Below, in pieces: positions 12,281 through 23,672 of a DNA stretch of 64,000 nt; the first letter of the stretch is position 1; the number at the start of each line of letters is the position of its first letter. Source of the DNA: Lytechinus variegatus (taxonomy: Eukaryota > Echinodermata > Echinoidea > Temnopleuroida > Toxopneustidae); the NCBI RefSeq assembly GCF_018143015.1, contig NC_054756.1, forward strand, positions 16,204,402 to 16,268,401, given 5' to 3'. A program made the translations under genes and the position numbers. The notes beneath the pieces were generated by a model. That model was not told the DNA's origin and searched no databases. It saw nothing but the letters and a program-made list of their open reading frames with translations.

Positions 12281-12913
12281 CAGTTGAGGCCAAAAGTTTA
12301 CATACACCATGGAATTCAATAAAATTTGTACGCTTGCCAAATATCGTAAAATTTACTATATCTTCAGAAATATAAATAATACCAAGACAAATTCAATATC
12401 AAATGAAAGAGCATATTAAGTTCTTTCACATGATTGGGATGAAGTTGGGAATAAAGTATATTCCAGGTGAAATTTTCTTTGAAGAAAAAAGTAATATTCC
12501 TGCCAAATGTATTCTAGTATTTGTTATTATAATTTCAAACATGATTTAATAGAAATATAATGTCAAATCTATGATTTATATTACACTTTCTATATGTCAC
12601 CACTGAACAAAAAAGTGTGATCTGAAATGTTTGTGTTGAGAAGTAACTAGCTTAAATATGATATGTTTTTGTCAAGTTTTTATTTCTAATTTGTCTAAAA
12701 TGTGAAGAGTTTTGGGAAAAAATGACATCTAACTATTTTTCAGCTCCTGATGACAAAGCAATGTGATGAAGGGGCATGACATACTCATTTGTTTGATATC
12801 AAATTTGTCATGATAGCACAGATATTTTATAAGATAGTCAATTTTATGATGTTTGGCAAGTGTCAACTTTTCTTTGAATTTCCTGGGTGTATGTAATCTT
12901 CTGGCCTCAACTG
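12281..12913. mobile_element. Tc1/mariner-type MITE with TA target duplication
   Basis: Left end CAGTTGAGGCCAAAAGTTTA and right end TCTTCTGGCCTCAACTG form inverted repeats (about 26 of 29 positions, including ACATACACC). TA lies on both sides. The terminal sequence closely resembles salmonid-type Tc1 ends (CAGTTGAAGTCGGAAGTTTA). At 633 bp with no transposase frame it is non-autonomous. Confidence 0.88.
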
Positions 12914-13059
12914 TATAATATAAAAAATGCTGAAACCAACTCAGAACTAAGTTGGTACCCAAAATCCAAACGCCTTTTTTTCATAGAAAAGCCCCAACAA
13001 AAGCCTCATTCCCTTCTTTGGCTCTCAAATATTTGCAACTCAATATATTAAAGTAGTCC

Positions 13060-13970
13060 GAATGAATTTTCATATTGATATGGTAAGAAAGGACTGCACC
13101 AATCCCAACATTGCTTGCATCAGTGTGAACATGTAGAAAATGGATTCCTCATCTGGGTAGCATAGTATCGGCTCCAAGAGAATCTCTCCTTGACAGTCTG
13201 AAAAGCATGGGCACAGTCCAAATCCCAATGCCATACAACCCGTTTCTTCTTCAGTCTGTTGGGAGGTGCAGCAATCTGGGATGAACTTTCTATATGTCAC
13301 CACTGAACAAAAAAGTGTAATCTGAAATTTTGTGTTGAGAAGTAACTAGCTTAAATATGATATGTTTTTGTCAAGTTTTTATTTCTAATTTGTCTAAAAT
13401 GTGAAGAGTTTTGGAAAAAAAATGACATCCAACTATTTTTCAGCTCCTGATGACAATACAATGTGATGAAGGGGCATGACATACTGTACTCATTTGTTTG
13501 ATATCAAATTCGTCATGATAGCACAGATATTTTATAAGCCTGGGATGAACTTATTATGGTACCATCCAACCATCCCGACGAATCTTTCCAGTTCCTTGAA
13601 CTACTTAGGTTGGGGGGTAATAACCAATGGTGGCCACCTTCTCCAGGTCCATCATAAGGCCATCTGCACTAATAGCATGCCCCAGGTAATTCTATCTCTT
13701 GGCAAGCAAACTGACACTTTTCAGTGTTATGTGCAAACCACTTGTCGCAAGTGGCCAAAGATCTCTCAGAGATCAGAGATATGGTGCTGGATATCTGCAG
13801 AGAAACATATAGCAGTTTTTTCCTATACATGTAAGGCAAACAAATGCAAACAAATGCAGACTTCTCAACGTCTTCATCAGCCACCCTCACCTGCTTGATG
13901 CAGTTTGATATGCGACCCTCACGCATGCCCATGCGATGTTTTGAAATCAGCAGTGAGTAATACATGTACC
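13060..13970 (-). mobile_element. Ty3/gypsy LTR retrotransposon pol fragment (fossil)
   Basis: On the minus strand, short stretches recall the reverse-transcriptase to RNase H region of gypsy elements: a KCQFACQEI-like block (usually KC.F...EV.FLGH), YRKFIPD, and EPILCYPD. It is a broken piece without LTRs, gag or integrase in view. It is interrupted by a 254-bp insertion related to the adjacent Tc1-type MITE. It appears old, given its decay. Confidence 0.6.
13285..13538. repeat. Copy of the Tc1-MITE interior inserted in the gypsy fossil
   Basis: This segment is nearly identical to 12585-12833, the interior of the neighbouring MITE, and lacks the MITE ends. CTGGGATGAACTT occurs at 13276-13288 and again at 13540-13552, a 13-bp direct repeat that looks like a target duplication. 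Confidence 0.75.
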
Positions 13971-15179
13971 TGTGAGGAACTCGATGCTGGCTCTTTTTAG
14001 GCTAACCGGAGGATGAATATGGATTGAAATTAGGATGAAAAGTATTGAAGAAATTAAGCAAACACCCCATTTCTCAAATTTATTTTGTTTGTAACATACT
14101 AGACCAAAAGCTTCGGCCTCTGTTATGTTGGTTGTTCAGCTGAACTTCGTTGGCTTCTCTCACCAAATGTGTTTGAAATACAGAGACCGAAGTTCTACTT
14201 CTAGCGCGATCTGTACAGGGGACTCAATGGCCATATGTTTATGTACTAAGTTTGGATTAAAACAGAGAAGGTGAGTCACTGTTATTGTTCCTTTTAACTT
14301 GATTTTTCCCAATTTTTTGGCAATTAATGCCAAGAAGGAAAATTAATTTGCATTTCGATTGCATCATTTTTCAAAAGTTTGATTAAAGACAAAAATTGAA
14401 GAGCCCTGACGGGGGATGTGCCGTCTGTGTACAAGGATAAAATAATTTTTGGGGTTAAATTTAAAAACTCCTCGAAACAGACCACTGCGCTGCCAGCTGT
14501 CTGACCATGCTAACATAGATACCTACCATGCCTACAGTACAAAGTACAACTAACCAGAACAGACATGTACAAAGTGGAAGGATCAGTTCATAGAGTTCCA
14601 TGCATCGTGCCTTGATTTTTCCTGTGCAAAGCGGCATGTAATACATGTAATGTACCCTTGACAAAATTGAGTGGACATGCCACATGACCTTCAAGTAGGG
14701 TTACCAAAAGGAAAATCTAAGTTTTTAAATCTATGTTAAAAAGCATTGAAAAGTACCTCACCTGAATCAGCATACTCAAAAACCCCAAGTGAATGACTTT
14801 TGGTATATCAAAGAGATCTAATTATCTGTTAATCTGAGGCTAAATTAGGTCCGAATTGTGACAGTTTTTGTGTACAAATTTGTAGTTGAAATTTCGTCGA
14901 CACGCATGCACAAAGCTCGGCACTGAACGAGGGATTGTGGGCGTGTCCTTTCTCGCCTCGGCCTATTGTTACCCAAATAACGAAAGTACGTTCATCGTCC
15001 CAGTTAGTCTCGGATCCGAGCTTATCCAAATACACAATGATTAAAAAACAACCCAAAAATAAAAAGAAGAGAAAAGAAGAAATAAACGGCTCAAATGCAG
15101 TCGTTTGGTGACGGATAGTATGCTCTGACATCTCGCTGATATAAGGATTAGACATGGCATAAGTTTTATGCTATGATAA

Positions 15180-15720
15180 CTAAAGCATGGGGGGGGGGGG
15201 CGAGGGCACTCTGACTTTCAAAATTATTAATTCTTTAAACATCTATATCTAGACAAGGGAGGGTCCAGGATTTTCCAAAGGGGGGAGCATTATTATCTAC
15301 GGCAGTCAAAAAAATTTAGGGGGGGCACCAAAATTTTTGACAAAAAAAGGTTATCAAAGGGGGGGGGGGCGAAAAAAAAAATTGCCCCAAAAAAGTAACG
15401 TCCCCCCATAGGCAGCGGGGGGGGGTCGTGCCCCCCCCTCTAATTTTGAGGTGGGGGACGATCGCCCCCCTAATTTTTTTGTTGATAACCTTTTCTTTTT
15501 TGCTTGTCAATTTTTTTTTCGTGCGTGCCCCCTAAATTCCAGTGGACCCCCCTAAAAAAATCATGTGGTTTCCCCTAAAATTTGTGCTGATAAACTTTTT
15601 TTGGGGGGATAGGGCTTGTCACTAAAGTTTGGTGCCCCCCCCCCCTCCCAAAATTTTGCTTTCCGCTGCCAATGGTCCCCACTTGAAATTTAGGGGGATA
15701 AGGCCTATGGAGGGCACATT
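15180..15720. repeat. G/C-homopolymer-rich low-complexity stretch
   Basis: Multiple runs of 8-12 G or C separated by short A/T runs, with short inverted pieces such as AAAGGTTATCAA and TTGATAACCTTTT. No open frame with recognisable content. Potential G-quadruplex former. Confidence 0.6.
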
Positions 15721-16349
15721 TTCCCGATACAAATTTGATATGCCTTAAAAAATGCTTTTACCAAAAATGGAAAGTCCTTTCGTCCCTAAAAATTGACAAG
15801 CAAAAAATAGGGCCTATTAACAAATTACAATATTGGCTCTCGATAATTATGCCCCTTGGATCCACCAGTAATCTAAGGGGAATTTTTTTTTATAGTTTTG
15901 ATATGGCTACCTTCTCGGAGGGCGTCCTCGCCGCGGTAGCTGGATAGTGCTGCAAAAGAGTAGGCTTTATACTTCTTTTGCAGCATTAACTGACACTCCG
16001 AGACTTATAATTTTACCTTATACTTAAAAAATGAATGATACAAAATAAAACATAAACACTTGTTTTTAGAGTAAGTTGATGTAAAAATATATTCAGTCTG
16101 GGGCCATTGGCGTAGCAACGGTGGGCCGGGGGCATCTGCCCCCCTGAGATTTGGGGCCCCCTCCCCAGGTCCCCCCAGAAAAAATTGGAAGAGAAAAAAA
16201 AGTAAAGAAAAAAGGGAGAAAGAAGAAATAAAAAGGAAAAGAAGTAGAAAGACAGAAGAAAAAAGAAGAGAAAAATAAGGAGGAAGACGAGTGAATGAAA
16301 TAATGTGAGGGGAAGACTTGCAATTTTTAAAAATCTTTTCATGTTACTA

Positions 16350-17230
16350 TATAAAATTTTTGCTGGCGCTTTGCGCCATAATTGCCTGTTCGATGGGATT
16401 CATATCTTTCTCAATAGGCTGATGTGGAGCAAGTTTTGAAGTCAATATGCAACACATATTTTAGCTCGGACATCGAGCTTTCATTATTTTTTTTCATTTA
16501 CAAATTTAATTGCTCTGTAAAATGTCCGTTTTATGGTCTACATTATCAGCATTTTAAGCTCATGCTGCGTGGTCACATTGTTTGATTTGCCAAGTTCATA
16601 TTGTCTACGGGTATTCCATAATGTTCATTCCATTCAACAATTCAGAATGCCCAGAATTTAGGTCTGAATATAAAACATGCGCGATAGCGTGCACGTTCTT
16701 TATTTAAAATGTACTTAAATTATTCAGTTTTACATCAGAATATCAATAATTGTCTGCTCACGCTTCACGATCGCATTATTAATGATACCCAATTGACTAT
16801 ATCCTATTTATGACTTACAAAATATGAATAGAGTGTCCCGCTTTTAGGTCTAAAATCTCAGTTATCTTTCTCTCGCGCTTCGCGCTCGCATCAATTGTTT
16901 AGTTAAATACCTATCGGCTATCCCATTAATTAATACAAAAAGTGCTCAGAATGATCACGTTTTTTTAGGTCGGAATGTCAAAAAATTTGCTCGCGCTTCG
17001 AGCTCGCATTATTGAAATATATACCGTCTTTATGGGTAACTGTAAGCAGTCCTTAACAGGTCTCTTTTCGATAAGGCTAGAACAGTTGATAAAAATTTAT
17101 GTTCAAGCTTGGGGGTACATACGAATCTTGTTGAGGATCACACATAACATTGCCCAGAAAATTAAATTTCAGGAAAAATACATTAAAGTATAAAAAAAAA
17201 ATCGCTCGCGCTTCGCGCTCGCACTTTTAT
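16350..17230 (+). repeat. Array of CTCGCGCTTCGCGCTCGCA palindromes, forward orientation
   Basis: CGCTTCGCGCTCGCA-type motifs occur near 16361, 16750, 16869, 16983 and 17203, mostly spaced about 110-120 bases, each in AT-rich filler that repeats TTAGGTCTAAAAT-like words. No coding content. Confidence 0.65.
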
Positions 17231-18564
17231 GAGATTATTTTATGTTTATGTTGTTTTATAAGAATAAAACTAACAAGTGACTGATATAGGTGAAGATAAT
17301 TTCGGGCCCCATCCCCTATTGGCGAAATTCGGATCTCTTGTGGACACATACACACCCCCTGAAAAAGCAAGGACCCTGGAAAAAAATCCTAGCTACACCA
17401 CTCTCTGGGGCATGGAGACTTGGAACTGTGCCCCATATCACTGTGCTTGCCTCGCTCGATTTGTATCATAAAAAAAATGTTTCCACATTAAAATACAGAT
17501 CTAAGTACAATGGCCAGAAATGTTAGTACGAATAAGCTAGCAGAATTTGTATCATACCACCCATATAATTGAACGCCAACGAAGGCGTTTCTAAAACCTG
17601 TTTGTTTTATCCTACTTTTCCACTAAGATCTATCCCTTTTGCGTGTCACATGAAAGTAGTTTTGTGTGCAGATCTAGCGTACCGGTAGGACCACATGCAG
17701 TCATTAATAGGTCTCTAATTTTTTTCAACAAATGATGTCTCACTCACGCTTTCTTTAAAATTAATAAATTAGAGTCCTTGTATATGGTCCTGGGAAGTGG
17801 GGTGCTCGGGTTGTGACCCCCAAGATTTTTTTTTTTTTAGCTGGTGGTGCGTTTTTTTTGTACACGTACGACAGGGGGAGTGGAGCAAAGTTGAAAGTGG
17901 GGAAACAGAAAAGGGGCACTTTTTAGTGATTTTTTAAAGTGGGGGCATTGAGCTCCCACCTATCCCCAGGATCGCCGCCCCTGAACCAGAAGCACCATCC
18001 CCTGGAAATCAGTTTAGTATGATATTCGACCAAAATCAACTTATCTTTAGAGAGATAATTTCTTTCCCTTGGCTTTTTTTTCAAAGCCAGCAACCCCTTT
18101 AAAAGATATCTCCTCGGGCAATCCTCATGATTATCTAAAAAAATAGTGACGGATGTATACCTGGTAATCATATTACTAGCAGTGGCGGTATTGCCACCCC
18201 CTCCCAGTTTTTTTTTTCAAGTAGTTTAAAACAGAAAGAAGAATGACATTGATTTTTGTACCGCATTATATTTCATTAATAATTTCATTGGTAGAAACAC
18301 ACACACAAAATTCAAAATTTCATGTTTAGCCCCTTTTTCAAAACTATTCCGCGGCTCCTTGAAGAATGGAGAGATGGATGAAAGGAGAGAAACAAATAGG
18401 ATGAAGGGGTTGATTCAGCTTTCGTCAAGGGGGGGGGGGGCGAATTCTTTTTTCACCCGTATTTTTCCCCAAGCGGCCGCGCGAAGATGATTTATATTTG
18501 TTTCTTTGAAGAAATGTTACTTTTTAGCTTTTGTCTTATAAATCAACATAGATATATAACCCTT

Positions 18565-20120
18565 TTTATTTAGTGCCAGCGCAAAGCGCGAGCTAATTCA
18601 TTGAAATAATTATTTTTTGATCCACAAACTTTGAAATTTCTGGGCAATGTTTATCATGAAAAAAATGTTTATGCAACTAAACAATTACTAAGAACGCAAA
18701 GCGCAAGCAGAATTGACATCATATATAGGCACTTTTTGTAACTTAAACAGGATAGGTACGCAACTCAGCAACTGATGCGAAGCGCGATCACAAAATTTGA
18801 AGATTTAGACCTAAAAACGAGACATGTCTATTCGTGTCTTTTTACATCATGCAAGGAAAGGATTTTTTGCCCGGGGATTTTTGTATACGTTTCGAACTGA
18901 TCAAAAAGGTACCTGTTAAGGACTATTTCACTTAATGGAGACGTTACTTCAACAATAAAATAATGCAAGCGCGAAGGGCGAGCCCGGCGATTTTTTTTGG
19001 ACTCTTCTAAATAAAAAATGGAAAATTTAAATCAGTTATTGTGACCATGAACAGGATTGTCGCTATAAAACAATTAATGCGAGCGCCAAGCCCGAGCAGA
19101 AAAAAAATCGAGATTTAGACCTAAAAAATGGGACACTCGATTCATGTGTTGTACATCATGAAAAGGATGAGTAATAGGGGTTCCTCCTACATTAAAAATG
19201 CGAGCACAAAGCGCTAACATAATTTTGTTTTTCTGAAACTGGATAATAATTATTGAAATACTAACAAGTTGAGTATCTGGATAAACATGCGCGCGCGTGT
19301 TTCCGATTTATGCCTACAATCTAGGCATTCTGAATATATATTTAATATACGAAAATCCAAGCGAGCACGAAGCGCGTCCTTAAAATATTTGATATTCCGA
19401 TCTGAAAAAAAGGATAGATTTCAGATCAAGTACTTTGTGAGGTGCATTTGGATCGCACTTAATAAAGAGCTGATACAGATTTGACAAAGGATCGGACCTG
19501 AAAGTGATGAATATTTTTCTATTCCTCTTGCTAAGCGCGAGATGAAACAAAATGGACAATTTAACCATTAAAATTAATATCTGATCTATTAATGCCTAAC
19601 GACTTACCTATTCAAGCACGCACGCTCAATGCTAACTGATATAAGATTTTGAGAAATTTATGAAATAGGGCCTTCATGAAGAGTGTAGGTAGTCCACAAA
19701 TGAAATAATGCTCTAGGGCACAGCGTGAGCTAAAAAGGTTGATACTCAGATCATAAGACAAATATTTTACAAAGCACTTTTTTATTGATTCGTGATACCT
19801 CGGTCACATTTTTTTCTAAGGCGAGTAGAAAACAGTTGTATTAAACATTTTTTGTGTGTGCCAGCTAAATATTGGTGGTTTCAATAAAAAAGAATGAAAT
19901 GGCTGTTTCGACTTTCCGCACGGCCGCCGTACAAGCAAATGTGACCGAGGTATAAATAAAAAAAATAATAATGAAAGTTCAATGTTCTATAGCTGACTGT
20001 AGAGTATATGTTTTGTATTTTGACTGCAAAGCTTGAAATGTCAAGCTGATATATATCAGCTATTGAGCAATATGTACTCATCGAAAATGAGCAATGCGAG
20101 TGCGAAGCGCGAGCGAAAAT
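18565..20120 (-). repeat. Array of GCGAAGCGCGAGC palindromes, opposite orientation
   Basis: GCGAAGCGCGAGC-type motifs, often mutated, recur near 18572, 18693, 18775, 18964, 19079, 19198, 19360, 19530, 19722 and 20096, with TTTAGACCTAAAAA words between. It is the inverse of the array at 16.35-17.23 kb. The two may be arms of one larger element. Confidence 0.65.
19795..19955. mobile_element. Short TIR element E (ATACCTCGGTCACATT ends), copy 1
   Basis: GATACCTCGGTCACATTT at the left is inverted as AAATGTGACCGAGGTATA at the right; about 160 bp. It sits inside the GCGAAGCGCGAGC array. A longer relative is at 45831-46396. Confidence 0.75.
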
Positions 20121-21181
20121 GTCAATTTTGCATGTTTTTTTTTAATCATCAAAGTCTATCCCCTCCCTAATTTTATTCACTTTTCTCCCTCCCATTCCCC
20201 TCTTCCTTTTCCCCTCTCTTTTCCTTCTGTTTCTTCTTCCTTTCTTAATTTTTTGGCCAACGGGGTGGGGGGTGACCGGCCCCCTGATCCCTTCTTTGGT
20301 AGCGATTGTGAAAGCATTTGAATTATTCACCTCACAGTGCATGTTAAACGGGGAAAATAGGAAATGGCTAATTTTGAAAATCATTAATGTGATGGAGCCC
20401 TATTCAAGTTTATTTTCATCTATATACACCTTGACAGGGGCTGATCCAGGATTTTCAAAAGTTGAGGCATTCAATACAAAAAAATAAACAAGACCTAGTA
20501 TACTAGACCCCCCCCCCTTTAATAGGTGAAATTTGCTAGGAAAAAAATCATCAAAAGTTGAAAAATAAGTCCTCACTTGAGAATGAACGACAAAATCCAC
20601 TAACAAATATTTGACATATTACGGGAGGGGGCACCTTTATTTTTCTCCCTTTCCTTATTCCTCATCCATTCCATAGGCAGATCCAGGTGCCGGACCCAAT
20701 TATGGGCGGCGGCACCCCCTCCTACTGGCGGTGCGAAAAATAGAAAGGTATATCATGCTGTTTTGTTAAAGAAAAAAAAATCGGTTTTTTAACGGCGCCG
20801 ATCGGGGAGAAAAATTGTAGCCACCCCCCATTAGCAAAATTTTGATCTACACTGGGTATTTGTCTGTCGTACCTCTGAGTAAATGAAACAAAAAAATCAA
20901 CAAATCACCGTTGCACTATAGTACTAAAATTTTTGCGAGTCTTTATTTTTTAAATATTTTTGTTTATTAATAATGGAGGTTCGCATCCCGAGAATGTGAA
21001 ATGAAAAAAAAAAGAAAAAAAGTGCACTTAATAGGAAACACTAAACGTCCTTTTCAATTCCAATTAACTTAAAGTCCTTTAAATAAAAAAAAACAAGCAT
21101 CATTTTTTATACCTTAACTTGTTCATCACGAATACAATGAAACCGATAATTATTTGCTTTGTTTTCGATTAATCTTTATAT

Positions 21182-21665
21182 CATTAATTCACTTAAAATA
21201 AAATTCAAACATAAACAGGAAAACAGCACAGAAAATAATATAAAAAATGAATTGCAGTTGTATAAAACATCAGAGAAAATAACATGACAGCTAAATTCTA
21301 TCTCGACAGGCACACTGTTCATTCGACCATAAAACAATCGCGCTGTTCCACTCTTTGTATACCCACAACTCTATCAGTATTGTTTCATCTTCATATGTCC
21401 TCAATGGCAGGGACACCAGCATAATAAATTCACTTCAAATAACATTCATACATACATATACAGGAAAATATCAAAGAAAATAATATAACAAATCAATTGC
21501 AGTTGTATAAAACATGGAAGAAAATAACATGGCAGATGAATTTTATCTCGACAGGCACACTAATTCATTCGATCATGAAACGATCGCGCTGTTTCACTCA
21601 TTGTACACGCGCAACTCTATCTGAATTGTTTCATCTGTCCTCAGTGCGGCAAACACTAGCAGTGA
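21182..21665 (+). repeat. Two tandem copies of a 240-bp unit
   Basis: The first unit (21182-21422) and second (21423-21665) share AATTGCAGTTGTATAAAACA, ATCTCGACAGGCACACT, CGCGCTGTT and TGTTTCATC in the same order. No coding content was recognised. Confidence 0.7.
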
Positions 21666-22689
21666 TGATAAGTGCACAAGTTGCAGTTGGACGTGCGCGG
21701 AGAATGAATTAAATTCGGCGGCTGAGTCAAGTCTACAAGTCACCAACGAACTTCACGATAGACCACGCCTACTTGCCGAGGTAACCAACGTTGATTGACG
21801 GCCCATTTAGTTTTTTGAGTAGTAGGAAAAAGTGCAGGCATGTATAAACTTCATTTTAATTTGAATTCATTCAAAAAAAGCATTTTTCTTCTAATATAGA
21901 TGTTTCCAAAATATTCCATGTGTAAAACATAATTTTTAAAACATTTATTGCTATATTTTTGTAATGAAAAAAGGATTTCTTACGCAACAACAAGTATGAT
22001 ATGTGTGGGCAAGAGAACTACCGTTTTAGTCATAAACCATATTTTTTATGATTTTATTGTGAGCCTACTCAAAGGATTTTCGTTTATTTTTTATGAATTT
22101 CTAGACCATGTTCAACAGCGCCATCTCGAGCTTGCAATAATGCATGCGATCGCACGCATTTTTCTCCATAGCGAATACACGCGACGATAATCGTGGATTT
22201 CTCGTGGATTTAACCTCCAAACGTCACTTTCGATACCACATGAAGGTAAGACACTTCATCCCACATTAGTTAAATTTAATATAGACAACAACGAGCCTAA
22301 AATTTGTAACTAAGATGAACTAATTTGCTGAGGAAAAGCATTTCAATGCTCATTTTTGCCATCGAGAACAGACGATGGGTGGCAATGCGCACGATTTACG
22401 CACTTGCAATTGGCTTTTCATTTGCCCATAGGCTTTTTGCTCATTGGATCGGCCGACCTTTTGGTAACCCTACTTCAAGTCATGACCTTTTTGGGGCACC
22501 TCTTTTTTCATCTCGACTCAAATTTCAAAATCACTGCCTGAGGTGTTATTCAATAAACTCCTTCAAATATTTTTAAAATATTTGGTATACTTACTCATAG
22601 TAATATAGGGAACATTATTAAGTGAAAGAATTTGTGACACAGAAAAGAAATTGTTAATCTTAACTCGACTCAATTACCGGTATTACTTA

Positions 22690-22815
22690 GCTGCGCACAC
22701 TTGTGCCGTGGCCGTGGCGGTCGTGGACCACACCGTCATCTTGCTCGCGACCGGGCCGTGGACGGGTCTCGCAGTCGCACTGCACTGGCCACGGCGAGTC
22801 GCAGTCGAGTTGTAA
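22690..22815. other. GC-rich island upstream of FBXO25/32
   Basis: About 125 bases of CpG-rich sequence with repeated CCGTGG/CACGG words in otherwise AT-rich DNA, 730-850 bases upstream of the FBXO25/32 ATG. It may be part of a promoter or 5' exon. Confidence 0.4.
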
Positions 22816-22984
22816 TGTTAGTTGGTAGAGATATAACTTCTCAATAAAAACAGAATTAAAAGTGACATTTTAGCAAACTCACCTGTTTACAAGTTTCGTT
22901 ACATGAAAAATAGGGAGAGTTGATCCTTTCTGGACTAACACGTCATCTGCAAGAGTTTCGCAATTTCTCACTCATCGCACGCCA

Positions 22985-23045
22985 TGTTTGTTGTAGTTAC
23001 TCTTCAACGCATGCGCAAATTACGTCACAATTACTCATCCATCGG
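22985..23045 (+). promoter_or_regulatory. Candidate FBXO25/32 promoter: NRF1-like and CRE-like sites
   Basis: About 520 bases upstream of the FBXO25/32 ATG, CGCATGCGC (NRF1-type core) is followed after a few bases by TTACGTCAC (CRE/ATF-type). The arrangement resembles a TATA-less metazoan promoter. A GC-rich island lies further upstream at 22690-22815. No transcription start can be fixed from sequence alone. Confidence 0.4.
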
Positions 23046-23544
23046 ATGATAAATCCATTTCAGAATGGGGGACTCAGTTTGAAATTGTAATTAATTTCGT
23101 CAAAAGTTTTCAATACAAACACAAAATATAGACTTACTTTCTTTTACGACATGTTTTTATTGCATATTGAGGAGCACTTTAAGATATATTAACTCTTACT
23201 TATTACATTGAATTAATGAATTAGTTTATTTCCCTATTAATGTAATCACCGGGTCTATACCACGTGATGACAACAAAGCTTCCATGTGTTTCTCGGCCTT
23301 TTCCCACGCACAAAGCTAAGTACTGCAAATGCGACACAACGCAGGATCGAGGGGATAATTATGATAATGATCTTGAACCATCAAAACAAACGAATTCATC
23401 ATTTCACTGCGCATCAGCTTGCTTTTGAATAACGAGCTAGCTCTACGTTTATTTATTGAATATACATTGAATTGCTGTGGATACGAATATTCATTTACTC
23501 AGGAGAATATTCCGTGAGTTTGTAATCTAAATTATTGAGAAAAT

Positions 23545-23672
23545 ATGCCTTTTCTCGGGAGTGATTGGAGGGCTCCTGGAAATGTATGGGTGAAAAATAC
23601 TGGAGGCTGGGAACGCATTGTTGCGTTGAGAGAAAACCTGAATCGTCACATCAAAAAGCTCGCACACGACAG
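23545..23672 (+). CDS. FBXO25/32: FBXO25/32 coding exon 1
   Basis: It encodes residues 1-42 ([12 protein letters not shown], then a basic [12 protein letters not shown]) and two bases of Arg43. Donor AG|GTAAGAG. The exon is isolated from exon 2 by 9.9 kb, so homology to the conserved start is the key evidence for including it. Confidence 0.93.

Larger units (their letters stand above)
11852..23544. other. Repeat-rich spacer between OSER1 and FBXO25/32
   Basis: No coding exon recognised. The features inside it are listed separately. A CpG-containing patch near 14880-14960 (minus strand: CACAATCCCTCG, GCATGCGTGTCGACG) could belong to an OSER1 5' exon or promoter, but no splice donor supports it. 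Poly-G/C-rich low-complexity DNA dominates 15180-15720 and 17770-18480. Confidence 0.5.

Noticed and set aside
16013-16342. Phe/Ser-rich minus-strand frames
   Set aside because: Derived from a purine-rich low-complexity tract at 16190-16280.
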